From contig JAMXLK010000032.1 of the NCBI GenBank assembly GCA_024281075.1, positions 1 to 49,130 on the forward strand: a stretch of DNA of 49,130 nt, in the 5' to 3' direction. Numbering within the stretch: the first letter of the stretch is position 1; the number at the start of each line of letters is the position of its first letter. Shown here piece after piece: positions 36,434 to 46,707 of the stretch. This DNA comes from Vulcanimicrobiia bacterium (GTDB lineage: Bacteria; Vulcanimicrobiota; Vulcanimicrobiia; Vulcanimicrobiales; Vulcanimicrobiaceae). A program made the translations under genes and the position numbers. Under the pieces are notes generated by a model. It was not told the origin of the DNA. It ran no database searches and saw nothing but the letters and a program-made list of their open reading frames with translations.

Positions 36434-38032
36434 TTGACGATGACGGTACACGACGAGGTTCGCAAGCGGCGGACGTTTGCGATCATCTCGCATCCGGACG
36501 CCGGCAAGACGACGCTCACGGAAAAACTGCTCCTCTACGGCGGCGCGATTCACGTTGCCGGTCAAGTTTCCGCACGCAAGCGTCAGCGCCAGGCAACGAG
36601 CGACTGGATGGCGCTCGAGCGGGAGCGCGGCATCTCGATCACCTCAACGGTGCTGCAGTTTCCGTATCGCGATCACACGATCAATCTGCTCGATACGCCG
36701 GGTCACCAAGACTTCGGCGAGGATACGTATCGTACGCTGCTCGCCGCGGACAGCGCGGTGATGCTCATCGATGCGGCCAAGGGCGTCGAGCCGCAGACGA
36801 AAAAGCTCTTCGCGATCTGCCGTGAGCGGGGGATACCGCTCTTTACTTTCATGAACAAACTGGATCGTCCCAGCCGCGATCCGCTCGAGCTGCTCGACGA
36901 GCTCGAAGGCGTGCTCGGCATCGGCGCCTTTCCAATGAACTGGCCGCTCGGAAACGGGCCTGAGTTCAAAGGTGTTTATGACCGGCAAACCCATACGGTG
37001 CATTGCTTCGAGCGCGCCGCGCACGGTGCGACGCGCGCCGCCGTATCGATGACGGACGTCCGCGATGCCAAGTTGCGCGCGATGGTGAGCGATCCGGTTT
37101 ACGAGAGCTTTCGGGAAGGCATCGAATTGTTGGACGGTGCGGGAGAGCGGTTCGATCGAGCCGCGTTCATGGCGGGAAAAATTACGCCGGTCTTTTTCGG
37201 CAGTGCGGTTACGAACTTTGGCGTCGAGCTCTTTCTGGATGCGTTCGTTGAGATGGCGCCCGCGCCGGGCGCGCGTGCCGGCGTCGACCCCGAGGCCACC
37301 GCGTTCACCGGATTCGTTTTCAAGATTCAGGCGAACATGGACCCGCGCCATCGCGACCGCGTCGCGTTCGTCCGCGTCTGTTCGGGTGAGTTCGCGCGTG
37401 ACATGACCGTGCGTAACGCCCGCACCGGCGCTACGCTGCGCCTCTCCCGCGCAATGCGGCTCTTCGCGGACGAGCGCGAATCGCTCGAAACCGCATATGC
37501 GGGCGACGTCGTCGGGCTTGCGAATCCCGGCGCCTTCGCAATTGGGGATACGTTATACGAGGACAAACCGGTGCGCTTTCCGCCGATTCCGTCGTTCGCC
37601 CCGGAACATTTCGCCGCGGTTCGGAGTATCGACGTATCGGGCTACAAATCGTTCGGAAAGGGTGTTTCGCAGTTACGCGAGGAGGGCGCCGTGCAAGTCT
37701 TTTATCCTTGGGGCACGCCGCGAACCGAGCCGATTCTCGGCGCGGTCGGCGAGCTGCAGTTCGACGTTGCCAAGTATCGTTTGGAATCGGAGTACAACGT
37801 GCAGACGCGCTTCGACGGTCTGCCGTACTCGCTGGCGCTCGCCGTGCAAGGCGAGCTCGAACACGTTGCGCGCGCGCAGCTGCCATCCAATGCCAAGCTG
37901 GTCGAAGATTGGGATGGGCGCCCGGTGGCGCTCTTTGAAAGCGAGTGGAGCGTCCGGCTCGCGCAGGAATGGAATCCGCAGCTCGCCTTCGTGCCGTTCT
38001 CGGCGCGCGTCGGCGACGAGGCAGTCGCGTGA
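36434..38032 (+). CDS. prfC: Peptide chain release factor 3
   Basis: RRTFAIISHPDAGKTTLTEKLLLYGGAIHVAGQV, DTPGHQDFGEDTYRTL, MNKLDRPSRDPLELLDE. Confidence 0.95.
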   Translation: MTMTVHDEVRKRRTFAIISHPDAGKTTLTEKLLLYGGAIHVAGQVSARKRQRQATSDWMALERERGISITSTVLQFPYRDHTINLLDTPGHQDFGEDTYRTLLAADSAVMLIDAAKGVEPQTKKLFAICRERGIPLFTFMNKLDRPSRDPLELLDELEGVLGIGAFPMNWPLGNGPEFKGVYDRQTHTVHCFERAAHGATRAAVSMTDVRDAKLRAMVSDPVYESFREGIELLDGAGERFDRAAFMAGKITPVFFGSAVTNFGVELFLDAFVEMAPAPGARAGVDPEATAFTGFVFKIQANMDPRHRDRVAFVRVCSGEFARDMTVRNARTGATLRLSRAMRLFADERESLETAYAGDVVGLANPGAFAIGDTLYEDKPVRFPPIPSFAPEHFAAVRSIDVSGYKSFGKGVSQLREEGAVQVFYPWGTPRTEPILGAVGELQFDVAKYRLESEYNVQTRFDGLPYSLALAVQGELEHVARAQLPSNAKLVEDWDGRPVALFESEWSVRLAQEWNPQLAFVPFSARVGDEAVA

Positions 38033-38415
38033 GCGTCTCCTTCGACTCCGCTCAGGATAAACTGCGCATTGCCGGCATCATGTTTGCGCTGCTCGTCACG
38101 GCCTGTTCGTTTCAAAATCGCAACGAGCGCGAAGCCGAGAAGATTACCAACGCCGTGCTCGCCAACGACCTGCGCCCCGTCCAGAACGACATCGGCAAGG
38201 GGATCGCCATCACGCGCGTTCAGGTTGCCGAGTGGTCCGACGAGCTCAACGCGCAAGGGAAGCTGCTCTCGGTGAAAGAGACGCCAGAGGGTTGTCCAGC
38301 GGGCTGGCACTGTTTCGTCGTGAAATTCCAGAAACATACCTATAACGAGCGCATGCGTTACGACGAAAATGGAAAGGTTGTGAACTGGAACTTTCACATG
38401 GTACCGCAATCATAA
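38029..38415 (+). CDS. Small hypothetical lipoprotein-like protein
   Basis: GTGA overlap with prfC; alternative ATG at 38080 gives MFALLVTAC. Confidence 0.55.
   Translation: MSVSFDSAQDKLRIAGIMFALLVTACSFQNRNEREAEKITNAVLANDLRPVQNDIGKGIAITRVQVAEWSDELNAQGKLLSVKETPEGCPAGWHCFVVKFQKHTYNERMRYDENGKVVNWNFHMVPQS
38042..38056. repeat. Interspersed repeat, copy 3 (reverse orientation), within coding sequence
   Basis: CTCCTTCGACTCCGCTCAGGATA; reverse complement TATCCTGAGCGGAGTCGAAGGAG matches copy 1 core; core coordinates approximate. Confidence 0.7.
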
Positions 38416-39419
38416 CCGCCGCGCGTGTAAACTATGAAGACGTTCGCGCGGCGGCGCGGCGGCTGGCCGGAGTCGCGCACCGGACGCCGGTCGTTACCTC
38501 GCGCAGCCTTGACGAGCGGTGCGGCGCGAAACTCTTTTTAAAATGCGAAAACTTGCAGCGCATGGGGGCGTTCAAATTTCGCGGCGCCTACAACTTCCTC
38601 GCACAGTTATCGCCCGAGGAGCGCGCGCGGGGAGTCGTCGCGTTCTCCAGCGGCAATCACGCGCAGGGCGTAGCGCTTGCGGCCAGCCTATTCGGCGTTC
38701 CTGCGACGATCGTCATGCCGACCGACGCGCCGGCCGTCAAGCTCGACGCGACCCGCGAGTACGGCGCGGAAATCGTCTTTTACGAGCGTGAGACGTCGCA
38801 TCGCGACGAGATCGCGCGCGGTATCGCCGGCGAGCGCGGAGCAACGCTCGTGCCGCCCTTCGACGATCCGCGCATCGTTGCCGGTGCCGGGACTGCGGCG
38901 CTGGAGCTGCTCGAAGATGCCGGTCCGCTCGATGCGATCGTCGTACCCGTCGGCGGCGGCGGCTTGATGGGCGGATCCGCAATCGCCGCGCATGGAATCG
39001 ATCCGGCGATCGCGATCTACGGCGTTGAACCCAAGAGCGGCGACGACTTCGTGCAGTCGTTGGCGCGCGGCGAGCGGGTTACGATCGCCGTGCCGAAAAC
39101 GATCGCAGACGGACTGCAGACGACGTCGCCGAGCGACTTGACGTTTGCCGTCGCGCGCGAACACGGCAGCACCGTCGTAACGGTCGGCGACGACGAGTTG
39201 CGCGAGGCGATGCGCTTTGCGTTCGAACGCATGAAGCTCGTGATCGAGCCGAGCGGTGCCGCCGGCCTCGCCGCGCTTCTGCACGCGCGCGTTCCCGGCA
39301 TTGCCGGAAAGCACGTTGGAGTCATCGTCAGTGGCGGCAACGTGGACCCGGTCCGTTTCGCGGAGTTAGTGGCCGAATCGCGGCGGCCTAGCGAATATCC
39401 AGCGAAGCGACGGGTTTAA
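38412..39419 (+). CDS. Threonine/serine dehydratase, PLP-dependent, no C-terminal ACT domain
   Basis: YEDVRAAARRLAGVAHRTPVVTSRSLDERCGAKLFLKCENLQRMGAFKFRGAYN; SSGNHAQGVALAA; start non-canonical (see finding). Confidence 0.88.
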   Translation: MTAARVNYEDVRAAARRLAGVAHRTPVVTSRSLDERCGAKLFLKCENLQRMGAFKFRGAYNFLAQLSPEERARGVVAFSSGNHAQGVALAASLFGVPATIVMPTDAPAVKLDATREYGAEIVFYERETSHRDEIARGIAGERGATLVPPFDDPRIVAGAGTAALELLEDAGPLDAIVVPVGGGGLMGGSAIAAHGIDPAIAIYGVEPKSGDDFVQSLARGERVTIAVPKTIADGLQTTSPSDLTFAVAREHGSTVVTVGDDELREAMRFAFERMKLVIEPSGAAGLAALLHARVPGIAGKHVGVIVSGGNVDPVRFAELVAESRRPSEYPAKRRV

Positions 39420-40059
39420 TGTTGTATTGATTGACCTTCGACGATAGTGCGGTGACGACGGTCGCAGCGCCTTGCGGCGTCACGGAGAGATGCGTCGGAA
39501 TCACCTGATCCTCGAACTTGGTGTAGGGCGTGTCGATCCCTAACGTCAGAAGATCGTACCGCCCTGTGGGAACGTAAAACGTGTGGTCGTTGTTGATGGC
39601 CGTTCCGGGATCGAGCATCGTATCTTGGCCGGTCGAGCGATTGCCGAGATTCGTAACGTAGGCCCAGCTGTAGAGTAGAACCGCCGGCTGCGCGCGATAG
39701 TATCGCGCGAAGGTGTATCGTAACCCGGGCTGCTGTGAGGAAACGCGCGATGTCGCCGGCACGATACGCTGACCGTATACGTTAACCGCTAATCCCAAGA
39801 AGTGGGCTCGCACGGTGCCCACGTTGCGCAGCTCCAAATGAAGGCCGACTCCGATAAGCCCGTTGCGCGCACCCAGCCGCTGCATGCTCGCGGTGACGTT
39901 GATGTCGGGGTCGGCCATCGCGGGCTTGATGCGATTTTCGTAGGCGAAGACGTAGAACGCCCAAATTCCCGCCGCCAGAATCGCGACCACCTCAACCACG
40001 TCGCGGACGGTCGCGACGGCGTGGGGCCCGCGAAGGCGGCCCTTTCCACCGAAGAGCAT
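39388..40059 (-). CDS. Hypothetical membrane-anchored protein
   Basis: From MLFGGKGRLRGP; one TM helix (VVEVVAILAAGIWAFYVFAYENR) and beta-rich ectodomain. Confidence 0.6.
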   Translation of the reverse strand: MLFGGKGRLRGPHAVATVRDVVEVVAILAAGIWAFYVFAYENRIKPAMADPDINVTASMQRLGARNGLIGVGLHLELRNVGTVRAHFLGLAVNVYGQRIVPATSRVSSQQPGLRYTFARYYRAQPAVLLYSWAYVTNLGNRSTGQDTMLDPGTAINNDHTFYVPTGRYDLLTLGIDTPYTKFEDQVIPTHLSVTPQGAATVVTALSSKVNQYNIKPVASLDIR

Positions 40060-40083
40060 CGCAACGGCGTTTCGGCATCGGAA

Positions 40084-40116
40084 TAAAAAAAGCCGCCGCC
40101 CAAACGGACGGCGGCT
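40084..40116 (-). terminator. Rho-independent terminator
   Basis: On minus strand AGCCGCCG...CGGCGGCT followed by TTTTTTATTC; downstream of the CDS ending at 40137. Confidence 0.85.
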
Positions 40117-40136
40117 CGTAGGGCTTGACGCCGCGA

Positions 40137-40550
40137 TTACATCGCGCTCTTGGCGATCTCTCCGCAGGCGACGTACTTGCCGAGATTTGCGGCACTCTCG
40201 TGCACGTTGATCGCGTATTTTCCATCGAGCAGCTTGTCGATCGTCACGCCTTTCACGGTCGTCGTCGAACTGCCGTTGACTACGTTGCTCAATGCATACG
40301 CGACGCCTTTGAGATCGGCACACGTTCCATCGTGAATGTGCGCCGGCTGCGGCGTCGTGGCGGGCGCGCCTTTGATCGTTAGCACGACCTTGACGTCGGC
40401 GCCCATTTGGGTCAGCGTCGCGGTTCCGCTCTCGCCGGATCCGTTCTGTTCGTGGATAGCGACCGTCAAAGTAGAAGTGGCCGCCGCAGCCGAGAGCTGC
40501 GCGACGGTTACGAAAACGAGCGATATCATCAGCAGACTCAGTCTCTTCAT
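40137..40550 (-). CDS. Small secreted protein, CHRD/SOD-like beta-sandwich
   Basis: MKRLSLLMISLVFVTVAQLSAAAAT signal peptide, AAAGGAG RBS upstream; QPAHIHDGTCADLKGV and YAINVHES. Confidence 0.65.
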   Translation of the reverse strand: MKRLSLLMISLVFVTVAQLSAAAATSTLTVAIHEQNGSGESGTATLTQMGADVKVVLTIKGAPATTPQPAHIHDGTCADLKGVAYALSNVVNGSSTTTVKGVTIDKLLDGKYAINVHESAANLGKYVACGEIAKSAM

Positions 40551-40560
40551 GGTGCTCCTT

Positions 40561-43440
40561 TCACGGTTCGGAAGTTGCGGGACCGGAACTGTTCGCGCTC
40601 GCGAGCTTCGTAACCGCCTCGGCGGCTTGGCGCGTCGGTGGAGCGTCTGCGCCGTCGATCGTATCGAGCAAGGCGGCGGCTTCTTCGTTGAGTTGATGAT
40701 CCTTGCGCGCATAGCTGCGATCCATAATCGACGCGAGCTGAGCCGAAAGCCGGTACTGCTGCTCGAGGGACTGCTGCGACATAGCAACGCGGGGGTCCAT
40801 GACGACTTCGAGCGGTTGCTCGAAGGTGTGCCCATCGACGTCGAGCCGCACCGTGTAGCGCCCGGGCACGACCAGTACGCCTTCCGGTATGCGGGGCGTG
40901 CCGCGCGGAACGGCCGAAATCGGCAGATCTTGCGCAAACGACGGCGGCGGCGCCTCGCGCAGATTCCAAATGAAGCGATGCATCCCAGCGCTCGCCGGCG
41001 GCCGTACGAACGGCGCTTCCCAATACGCCGGCTTATCGAGATGCGGGATTGGCGCCGGGAGCGGATCGCTGCTCGCGTACCGGCGTACCTCGCGGCCGTT
41101 ACGGTCGTAGATCGCAATGGTTACGCGCTGCGCGGGTGATGCCAGCGCGTAATCGATAATCGCGCCATCCGGCGGATTCTCGCCGCGCGGCTCTTCGGGG
41201 GGCAGCGGCGTGTCGGTATTGGTACTGCGCCGCACGCGATATGCGCGCTCCGGCGCGAAGAGATGCGACCCCGAAACGTTGCGGGCCAGTTCACGGAGTG
41301 GTTCGACGTCATCTAAGATCCAAAAGCCGCGGCCGTGCGTCGCGACGACGGCGTCACCTTGATGGATGATGAGATCCCGTACGGAGGTGTGCGGCAGATT
41401 GAGCTGCAGCGACTGCCAGTTCGCGCCGGCATCGAACGAAACGTAGACGCCGTTTTCGGTTGCCGCGTAGAGCAGCTGCGGCTCGATGGGATCCTGACGG
41501 ACGGCGTTCACCGGCTGATTCGGCAATCCGTTGACGGCGAGCTGCCAAGTGGTACCGCCGTTACGGGTCACGTAGACGTACGGACGAAGATCGTTGAGCC
41601 TGAAGCGATTCACGGCAACGAACGCCGTGTTGTCGTTGAAGCGCGACGCATCGATCTGCGCGACCTTACTCCAGGGCGTCAGCGCCGGCGGCGTCACGTT
41701 CGTCCAACGCTTGCCGCCATCACGCGTGAGCCAGATCAAACCGTCGTCCGTCCCGGCCCAGATCGTTCCCTCGCGCACGCGCGACGGCGCGAGCGCATAC
41801 ACGACGCCGCGATGCGCGCCTTTTTGCGGATCGTCATTCTCAAAGGCTCCAAGCACCGCCGGAACGCCCGGGTGAGCGCGCGTCAGATCGGGACTGACGG
41901 TGCGCCAGCTCTGGCCGCCGTTTTCGGTTGCAAACACGAAATTGCCGCCGAAGTAGAGGCGGCGTTTATCGAGCGGATCGAACGCAAGCGGCTCGGTTCG
42001 AACCATGCGATATCGCTTCGACGGCATTGGGACCGGCGAAATCTCCTGCGCTTGTCCCGTGCGCTCGTCGAACTTCTGCACCTTTCCGCCGAAGAAGATG
42101 CCGGGATGGAGCGGATCGGGAACGACGTAGCCGTATTCCTGTGCGCCGGCCGGATGCCAATCGCGTTCAGTCGTTTCGCCCCAATCGCCGCGGCTTCGAA
42201 CGCATGCGGACCCGCTCTCTTGCTGTCCGCCGCAGACCCAATAGGGAAACCGGTCGTCGGCATTGACGTGGAACATCTGCGCCGTCGGCTGATTGTACCA
42301 GGAACTCCAGGTCGCGCCGCCGTCCACCGAAATCGTCGCGCCTTGGTCGCTCGCTAGCGCAATGATGCTCGGATCGCGCGGGTTGATCCACGCGCGGTGA
42401 TAGTCGTCGCCGCCCGGCGCGCCTTTGATGGCGACCATTGTCTTGCCGCCGTCAGTCGAACGATAAGTCGACGTATTGGTGAGATAAACCGTTTGCGCAT
42501 CGCGCGGATCGACAGCGAGCGAGACGAGATCGCCGCCGCGTTGTGCGATTTCATCGGCGTCGTTCACGCGAGTAAAGTGCGCGCCGGCATCGTCGCTGCG
42601 ATAGAGCGCACCGGCCGCGTCGCCCTTCGATTCGACGTCGGCATACGCGTAGATTACGTTGGAATTGCTTGGTGCGACGGCAACCGCTGCACGGCCGATG
42701 CGCGCCGGCAATCCGGACTGCAGCTGCGTCCAGGTCGTTCCGCCGTCCGCGGATTTGAAGATGCCGCTGCCGGGTAGTTCGAACGAGCCGCCGATCTCCC
42801 ACGGCGCCTGACGGGCCGCCCAAAGCGTCGCATACACCACGTTCGAATTACGCGGATCGAGCGTAACGTCGAACGCGCCGACGTCTTCGTTTTTGTAGAG
42901 CACGCGCTCGAACGTGGCACCGCCATCGAGCGTGCGATAGATGCCGCGTTCTTCATTGGGACCGTACGGGTGTCCGAGCACGGCGACGAAGAGCCGATTC
43001 GGATTCGCCGGATCGATCGCCATAGATGCGATCTGCTGACCGTCGCGCAACCCCAAATGCGTCCATGTCGTACCGCCGTCAGTCGATTTGTAGATGCCGT
43101 CGCCGACCGCAAGATCCGGACGCTGCAATCCTTCGCCGCTCCCGGCATAAACGATACGCGGATCGCTCGGCGATACCGCAATTGCGCCGACGGAGCCCGT
43201 GCCTTCCCGATCGAAAATCGGAACCCACGAGCGCCCGGCGTTATCGCTTCTCCATATGCCGCCGTTGACGGCGGCGATGTAGAAGAGATTGGGCTGATTC
43301 GGTACGCCGTCGAGCGCAACGGTCCGGCCGCCGCGCATTGGTCCGACGAAGCGCCAATGCAAACTTTGATACATCGACGTCGCAACGGGCCGTACGTCGA
43401 GCTGATTCGCACCGAGCGTGAGTCCGAGTGCGAGCAGCAA
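40561..43440 (-). CDS. Asp-box / BNR (VPS10/sortilin-like) beta-propeller protein
   Basis: 959 aa with repeated S/T-x-DGG-x-T-W motifs. Confidence 0.88.
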   Translation of the reverse strand: MLLALGLTLGANQLDVRPVATSMYQSLHWRFVGPMRGGRTVALDGVPNQPNLFYIAAVNGGIWRSDNAGRSWVPIFDREGTGSVGAIAVSPSDPRIVYAGSGEGLQRPDLAVGDGIYKSTDGGTTWTHLGLRDGQQIASMAIDPANPNRLFVAVLGHPYGPNEERGIYRTLDGGATFERVLYKNEDVGAFDVTLDPRNSNVVYATLWAARQAPWEIGGSFELPGSGIFKSADGGTTWTQLQSGLPARIGRAAVAVAPSNSNVIYAYADVESKGDAAGALYRSDDAGAHFTRVNDADEIAQRGGDLVSLAVDPRDAQTVYLTNTSTYRSTDGGKTMVAIKGAPGGDDYHRAWINPRDPSIIALASDQGATISVDGGATWSSWYNQPTAQMFHVNADDRFPYWVCGGQQESGSACVRSRGDWGETTERDWHPAGAQEYGYVVPDPLHPGIFFGGKVQKFDERTGQAQEISPVPMPSKRYRMVRTEPLAFDPLDKRRLYFGGNFVFATENGGQSWRTVSPDLTRAHPGVPAVLGAFENDDPQKGAHRGVVYALAPSRVREGTIWAGTDDGLIWLTRDGGKRWTNVTPPALTPWSKVAQIDASRFNDNTAFVAVNRFRLNDLRPYVYVTRNGGTTWQLAVNGLPNQPVNAVRQDPIEPQLLYAATENGVYVSFDAGANWQSLQLNLPHTSVRDLIIHQGDAVVATHGRGFWILDDVEPLRELARNVSGSHLFAPERAYRVRRSTNTDTPLPPEEPRGENPPDGAIIDYALASPAQRVTIAIYDRNGREVRRYASSDPLPAPIPHLDKPAYWEAPFVRPPASAGMHRFIWNLREAPPPSFAQDLPISAVPRGTPRIPEGVLVVPGRYTVRLDVDGHTFEQPLEVVMDPRVAMSQQSLEQQYRLSAQLASIMDRSYARKDHQLNEEAAALLDTIDGADAPPTRQAAEAVTKLASANSSGPATSEP

Positions 43441-43463
43441 CGAAGAACGAAAGAAAGCGACGC

Positions 43464-44147
43464 TTATAGTCGTTTCCCGTTTCGCGAGCGCCCGCGCCGC
43501 TTCGGCTGAAAGGCCGCTCCGACTTTGAACGATGACTTGTGCGGCAGCGACGCGTCGACGTCGTCACAGCCGATCGGCGTAAACTCGCGGCAGTCGCCCG
43601 GACGGGCGGGGTAAATGCCGCAGTAGTACCGGCCGCTGCGCGATCCCATCAGGAAGACGCACTGGTCGGAGATGTCGTCGCCGACTTTACGCAGCCAGCC
43701 TACGTGGTAGCCGTCGGCCGAAGGCCGCGCGACGACGTAGCGCTCCATCGTTTCCGCGTACGTCAAACCGAGATGATCGGCGATGCGCTGCACGTCGGAC
43801 TTGCTCACGAACGGCTCGTACCCGCTGCAACATTCCGCGCAGCCCGGCGGGCAGGCGATGTTTTCGGGCATCTCTTTGAGATGCTTGCGGGCGAGCTCGA
43901 TGACGCCGCGCACGGCGTTGACGAATGCCGGATCGTCGTTGTATTTGTAGACCCACTCGCGGTGTGCGATTTCGTTGGTGTTGTAATACCGCGTCGTCTT
44001 TTCGTCGAACTCGATCGTAATGTGTTCTTCGTCGATTTCGATTTTATTGACGTGCTCGAGCGGACGCGCATCCAAGAGCTCGGGGTGAGTCTGCTGTCCC
44101 GTCCGCCGCGAGAAGTTTCGTAAATTGATGAGGTCGATCGTCTCCAT
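43464..44147 (-). CDS. YkgJ-like cysteine cluster protein
   Basis: CPPGCAECCSGYEPFVSKSDVQRIADHLGL, RYYCGIYPARPGDCREFTPIGC. Confidence 0.82.
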   Translation of the reverse strand: METIDLINLRNFSRRTGQQTHPELLDARPLEHVNKIEIDEEHITIEFDEKTTRYYNTNEIAHREWVYKYNDDPAFVNAVRGVIELARKHLKEMPENIACPPGCAECCSGYEPFVSKSDVQRIADHLGLTYAETMERYVVARPSADGYHVGWLRKVGDDISDQCVFLMGSRSGRYYCGIYPARPGDCREFTPIGCDDVDASLPHKSSFKVGAAFQPKRRGRSRNGKRL

Positions 44148-44209
44148 AACGTCATCTCGATTCCCTGCCTTGCGGGTACAGCCTTCGCAAAGAGCAAAAG
44201 AGAGCGGCC

Positions 44210-45172
44210 ATGCGAACGGCTATCGGAGTCGATCTCGGCGGCTCGCACGTAACGGCGGCCGTGGTAACCGAGGACGGGACGATCCATCAGCAGCACGAGA
44301 AAGACCTCGAAGATCTCCAGTTTGACAAGGTCATCGCCGCGCTCGAAGAGACGATCGGCGCGGCGCTCAAAGCAGCGGGCAACGCAACCGGCATTGGAAT
44401 CGGATCCCCGGGCAATATCGACGCCGCGTCGGGCGCCGTGCTCTACAGTCCCAACTTCGGCTGGCAGAATGAGCCGCTGGGCGCCGCGCTTCGCTCGCGT
44501 TTCGGCGTACCGGTCTACGTTGCGAACGATGCGCGCTGCGCCACGCTGGGCGAGTACACCTTCGGAACCGGCAAAGGAACCAAGGACTTCGTCCTTCTCA
44601 CGTTGGGGACCGGGATCGGCGGCGGAATCGTCGCGGGCGGCGAGCTTCTACTCGGCAATCGGTGGGGCGCCGGCGAGATCGGCCACCATCAAATTCGCCC
44701 GACCGACGGCTTTGTCTGCGGCTGTACGAAGATCGGTTGCTTCGAAGCCCAGGCGTCCGGAACGGGTTTGATTCGTCACGCATTTGCCGTCGCGTCGTCC
44801 TTTCCGCGCAGCGCCTTGCTCGACGTTGCCCGGGATAAGCTCAGCTCGAAAAAGATTCGCAAAGCTGCCCAGGCCGGCGACGGCCACGCGCTTGCGGCGT
44901 GGCGTAACTTCACCGGCGACCTCGCGATCGGTCTCGCGAACATCATCGCTTTCGTCAATCCGCAGACCATCGCACTCGGCGGCGGCGTGTCGACCGCCGG
45001 TGATTTCATGCTCGATGCGGTACGGCCGCTGGTAGAAACGTTAACGACGATGGTCCCGCGGGGTACGACCAACATCGTGGTGGCCTCACTCGGGAACGAC
45101 GCCGGCCAGGTCGGCGCGGCAACGATGGCGCTCAAGGGCGGTTTGACCGCGGCGGTCGCCGTTGCGGTTTAG
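44210..45172 (+). CDS. ROK-family sugar kinase (glucokinase-like)
   Basis: [49 protein letters not shown] zinc motif. Confidence 0.92.
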   Translation: MRTAIGVDLGGSHVTAAVVTEDGTIHQQHEKDLEDLQFDKVIAALEETIGAALKAAGNATGIGIGSPGNIDAASGAVLYSPNFGWQNEPLGAALRSRFGVPVYVANDARCATLGEYTFGTGKGTKDFVLLTLGTGIGGGIVAGGELLLGNRWGAGEIGHHQIRPTDGFVCGCTKIGCFEAQASGTGLIRHAFAVASSFPRSALLDVARDKLSSKKIRKAAQAGDGHALAAWRNFTGDLAIGLANIIAFVNPQTIALGGGVSTAGDFMLDAVRPLVETLTTMVPRGTTNIVVASLGNDAGQVGAATMALKGGLTAAVAVAV

Positions 45173-46571
45173 CGGTATTCTTCTAGCGGCGCTCCCGCTG
45201 CTCTTGAGCGCGGCGATGCTGCCGGGGCGCTCGCAAAGCGGCGGGGATCCGATTCATAAGATTCGGCACGTCGTTATTATCATGCAAGAGAACCGTTCGT
45301 TCGATACCTACTTCGGCACGTTTCCGGGAGCGGACGGCATCCCGATGAAGAACGGCGTTCCGACGGTCTGCGTCAACGATCCGCAGACCAACACGTGCGT
45401 TCGCCCGTATCACGACGCCAATGACCGCAACCGCGGCGGACCGCACAGCGCCAAGGCGGCCGTTGCGGTCATCAATGGCGGCAAGATGGACGGCTTCATT
45501 GAGGTGGCGCAACGCGGCAAGCGCGCATGCCGGAATCCGGATGCGCCCGACTGCGCGGGCGGCACGGACGTCATGGGCTACCACGACGGTCGCGATCTGC
45601 AGAACTATTGGCGGTACGCGCGCGATTACGTGCTGCAGGACAAAATGTTCGAGCCCAACGCGTCGTGGAGCTTACCCCAGCATCTCTTTATGGTTTCCGC
45701 CTGGTCGGCGTACTGCAAGCGCATCGGCGACCCGATGAGCTGCGTAAACGAGCTGCAGGACCCCGATTATCCGCCGGATTTTCGGGCGCGCCGCAACCCG
45801 CACTTTCGCTCGCCGGAGCCGGGGCGGCCCGATTATGCGTGGACCGATATAACGTATCTTCTGCACGCGCATCATGTGAGCTGGGCGTATTACGTGATGG
45901 CCGGAACCGAGCCGGATTGCGCCAACGATCAAGCCGACTGCGGACCGGTGCAGCAAAAAGCCAAGACGCCTGGGATCTGGAATCCGCTGCCTTTTTTCGA
46001 TACGGTCAAGCGCGACGGCGAGCTCGGCAACATTCGCGACCTGCGCGATTTCTATGCCGCCGCCGCCAACGGCACGCTGCCGTCGGTGGTATGGATTTGC
46101 CCGGCGGGCCCATACAGCGAACATCCGCCGGGGCTCGTGAGCCGCGGACAAGCGTACGTGACCGGACTCATCAACACCATCATGCGCGGCCGCGATTGGA
46201 ACAGCACCGCGATCTTCTTGACGTGGGACGACTGGGGCGGCTTTTACGATCACGTTCCGCCGCCGCGTGTTGACGAGAACGGTTATGGCTTACGCGTTCC
46301 GGGCATCGTAATCAGTCCGTATGCGCGGCGCGGCTTCATCGATCACCAAACGCTCAGCCACGACGCTTACCTCAAGTTCATCGAAGATGATTTTCTCGGC
46401 GGCGCGCGCATAGATCCGCGAACCAACGGGCGCCCAGACAATCGCCCGACGGTTCGCGAAAACGTTTCTATCCTTGGAGATCTGCGCCGCGACTTCGATT
46501 TTACACAAAAGCCGCGCGCGCCGGAAATCTTACCCGGCGCGATCTTTTGGGACGGGGAGACGGCTAAATAA
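45162..46571 (+). CDS. Phosphoesterase family protein (phospholipase C / acid phosphatase-like)
   Basis: [61 protein letters not shown]. Confidence 0.92.
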   Translation: MRFSGILLAALPLLLSAAMLPGRSQSGGDPIHKIRHVVIIMQENRSFDTYFGTFPGADGIPMKNGVPTVCVNDPQTNTCVRPYHDANDRNRGGPHSAKAAVAVINGGKMDGFIEVAQRGKRACRNPDAPDCAGGTDVMGYHDGRDLQNYWRYARDYVLQDKMFEPNASWSLPQHLFMVSAWSAYCKRIGDPMSCVNELQDPDYPPDFRARRNPHFRSPEPGRPDYAWTDITYLLHAHHVSWAYYVMAGTEPDCANDQADCGPVQQKAKTPGIWNPLPFFDTVKRDGELGNIRDLRDFYAAAANGTLPSVVWICPAGPYSEHPPGLVSRGQAYVTGLINTIMRGRDWNSTAIFLTWDDWGGFYDHVPPPRVDENGYGLRVPGIVISPYARRGFIDHQTLSHDAYLKFIEDDFLGGARIDPRTNGRPDNRPTVRENVSILGDLRRDFDFTQKPRAPEILPGAIFWDGETAK

Positions 46572-46662
46572 GGCCGCCGTGACCCCACAGGAGCACGGCC
46601 GCCGCGCCGATACACCAGGCGGCAAGGACGATGCTCAGGGGTTTCATCGAAAGAACGGTCAT
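46564..46662 (-). CDS. Putative 32-aa single-pass membrane microprotein
   Basis: Reading the minus strand: [32 protein letters not shown]; not in ORF track (size cutoff). Confidence 0.4.
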   Translation of the reverse strand: MTVLSMKPLSIVLAAWCIGAAAVLLWGHGGLI

Positions 46663-46707
46663 TACACTTCTATAACGACGACGTCGCGCGCGGTGTTTCG
46701 TCGGGCG

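Noticed and set aside
39388-39419. 32-nt convergent overlap (also 3752-3783)
   Set aside because: Ordinary convergent stop overlap in a compact genome; the equal lengths are most likely coincidence
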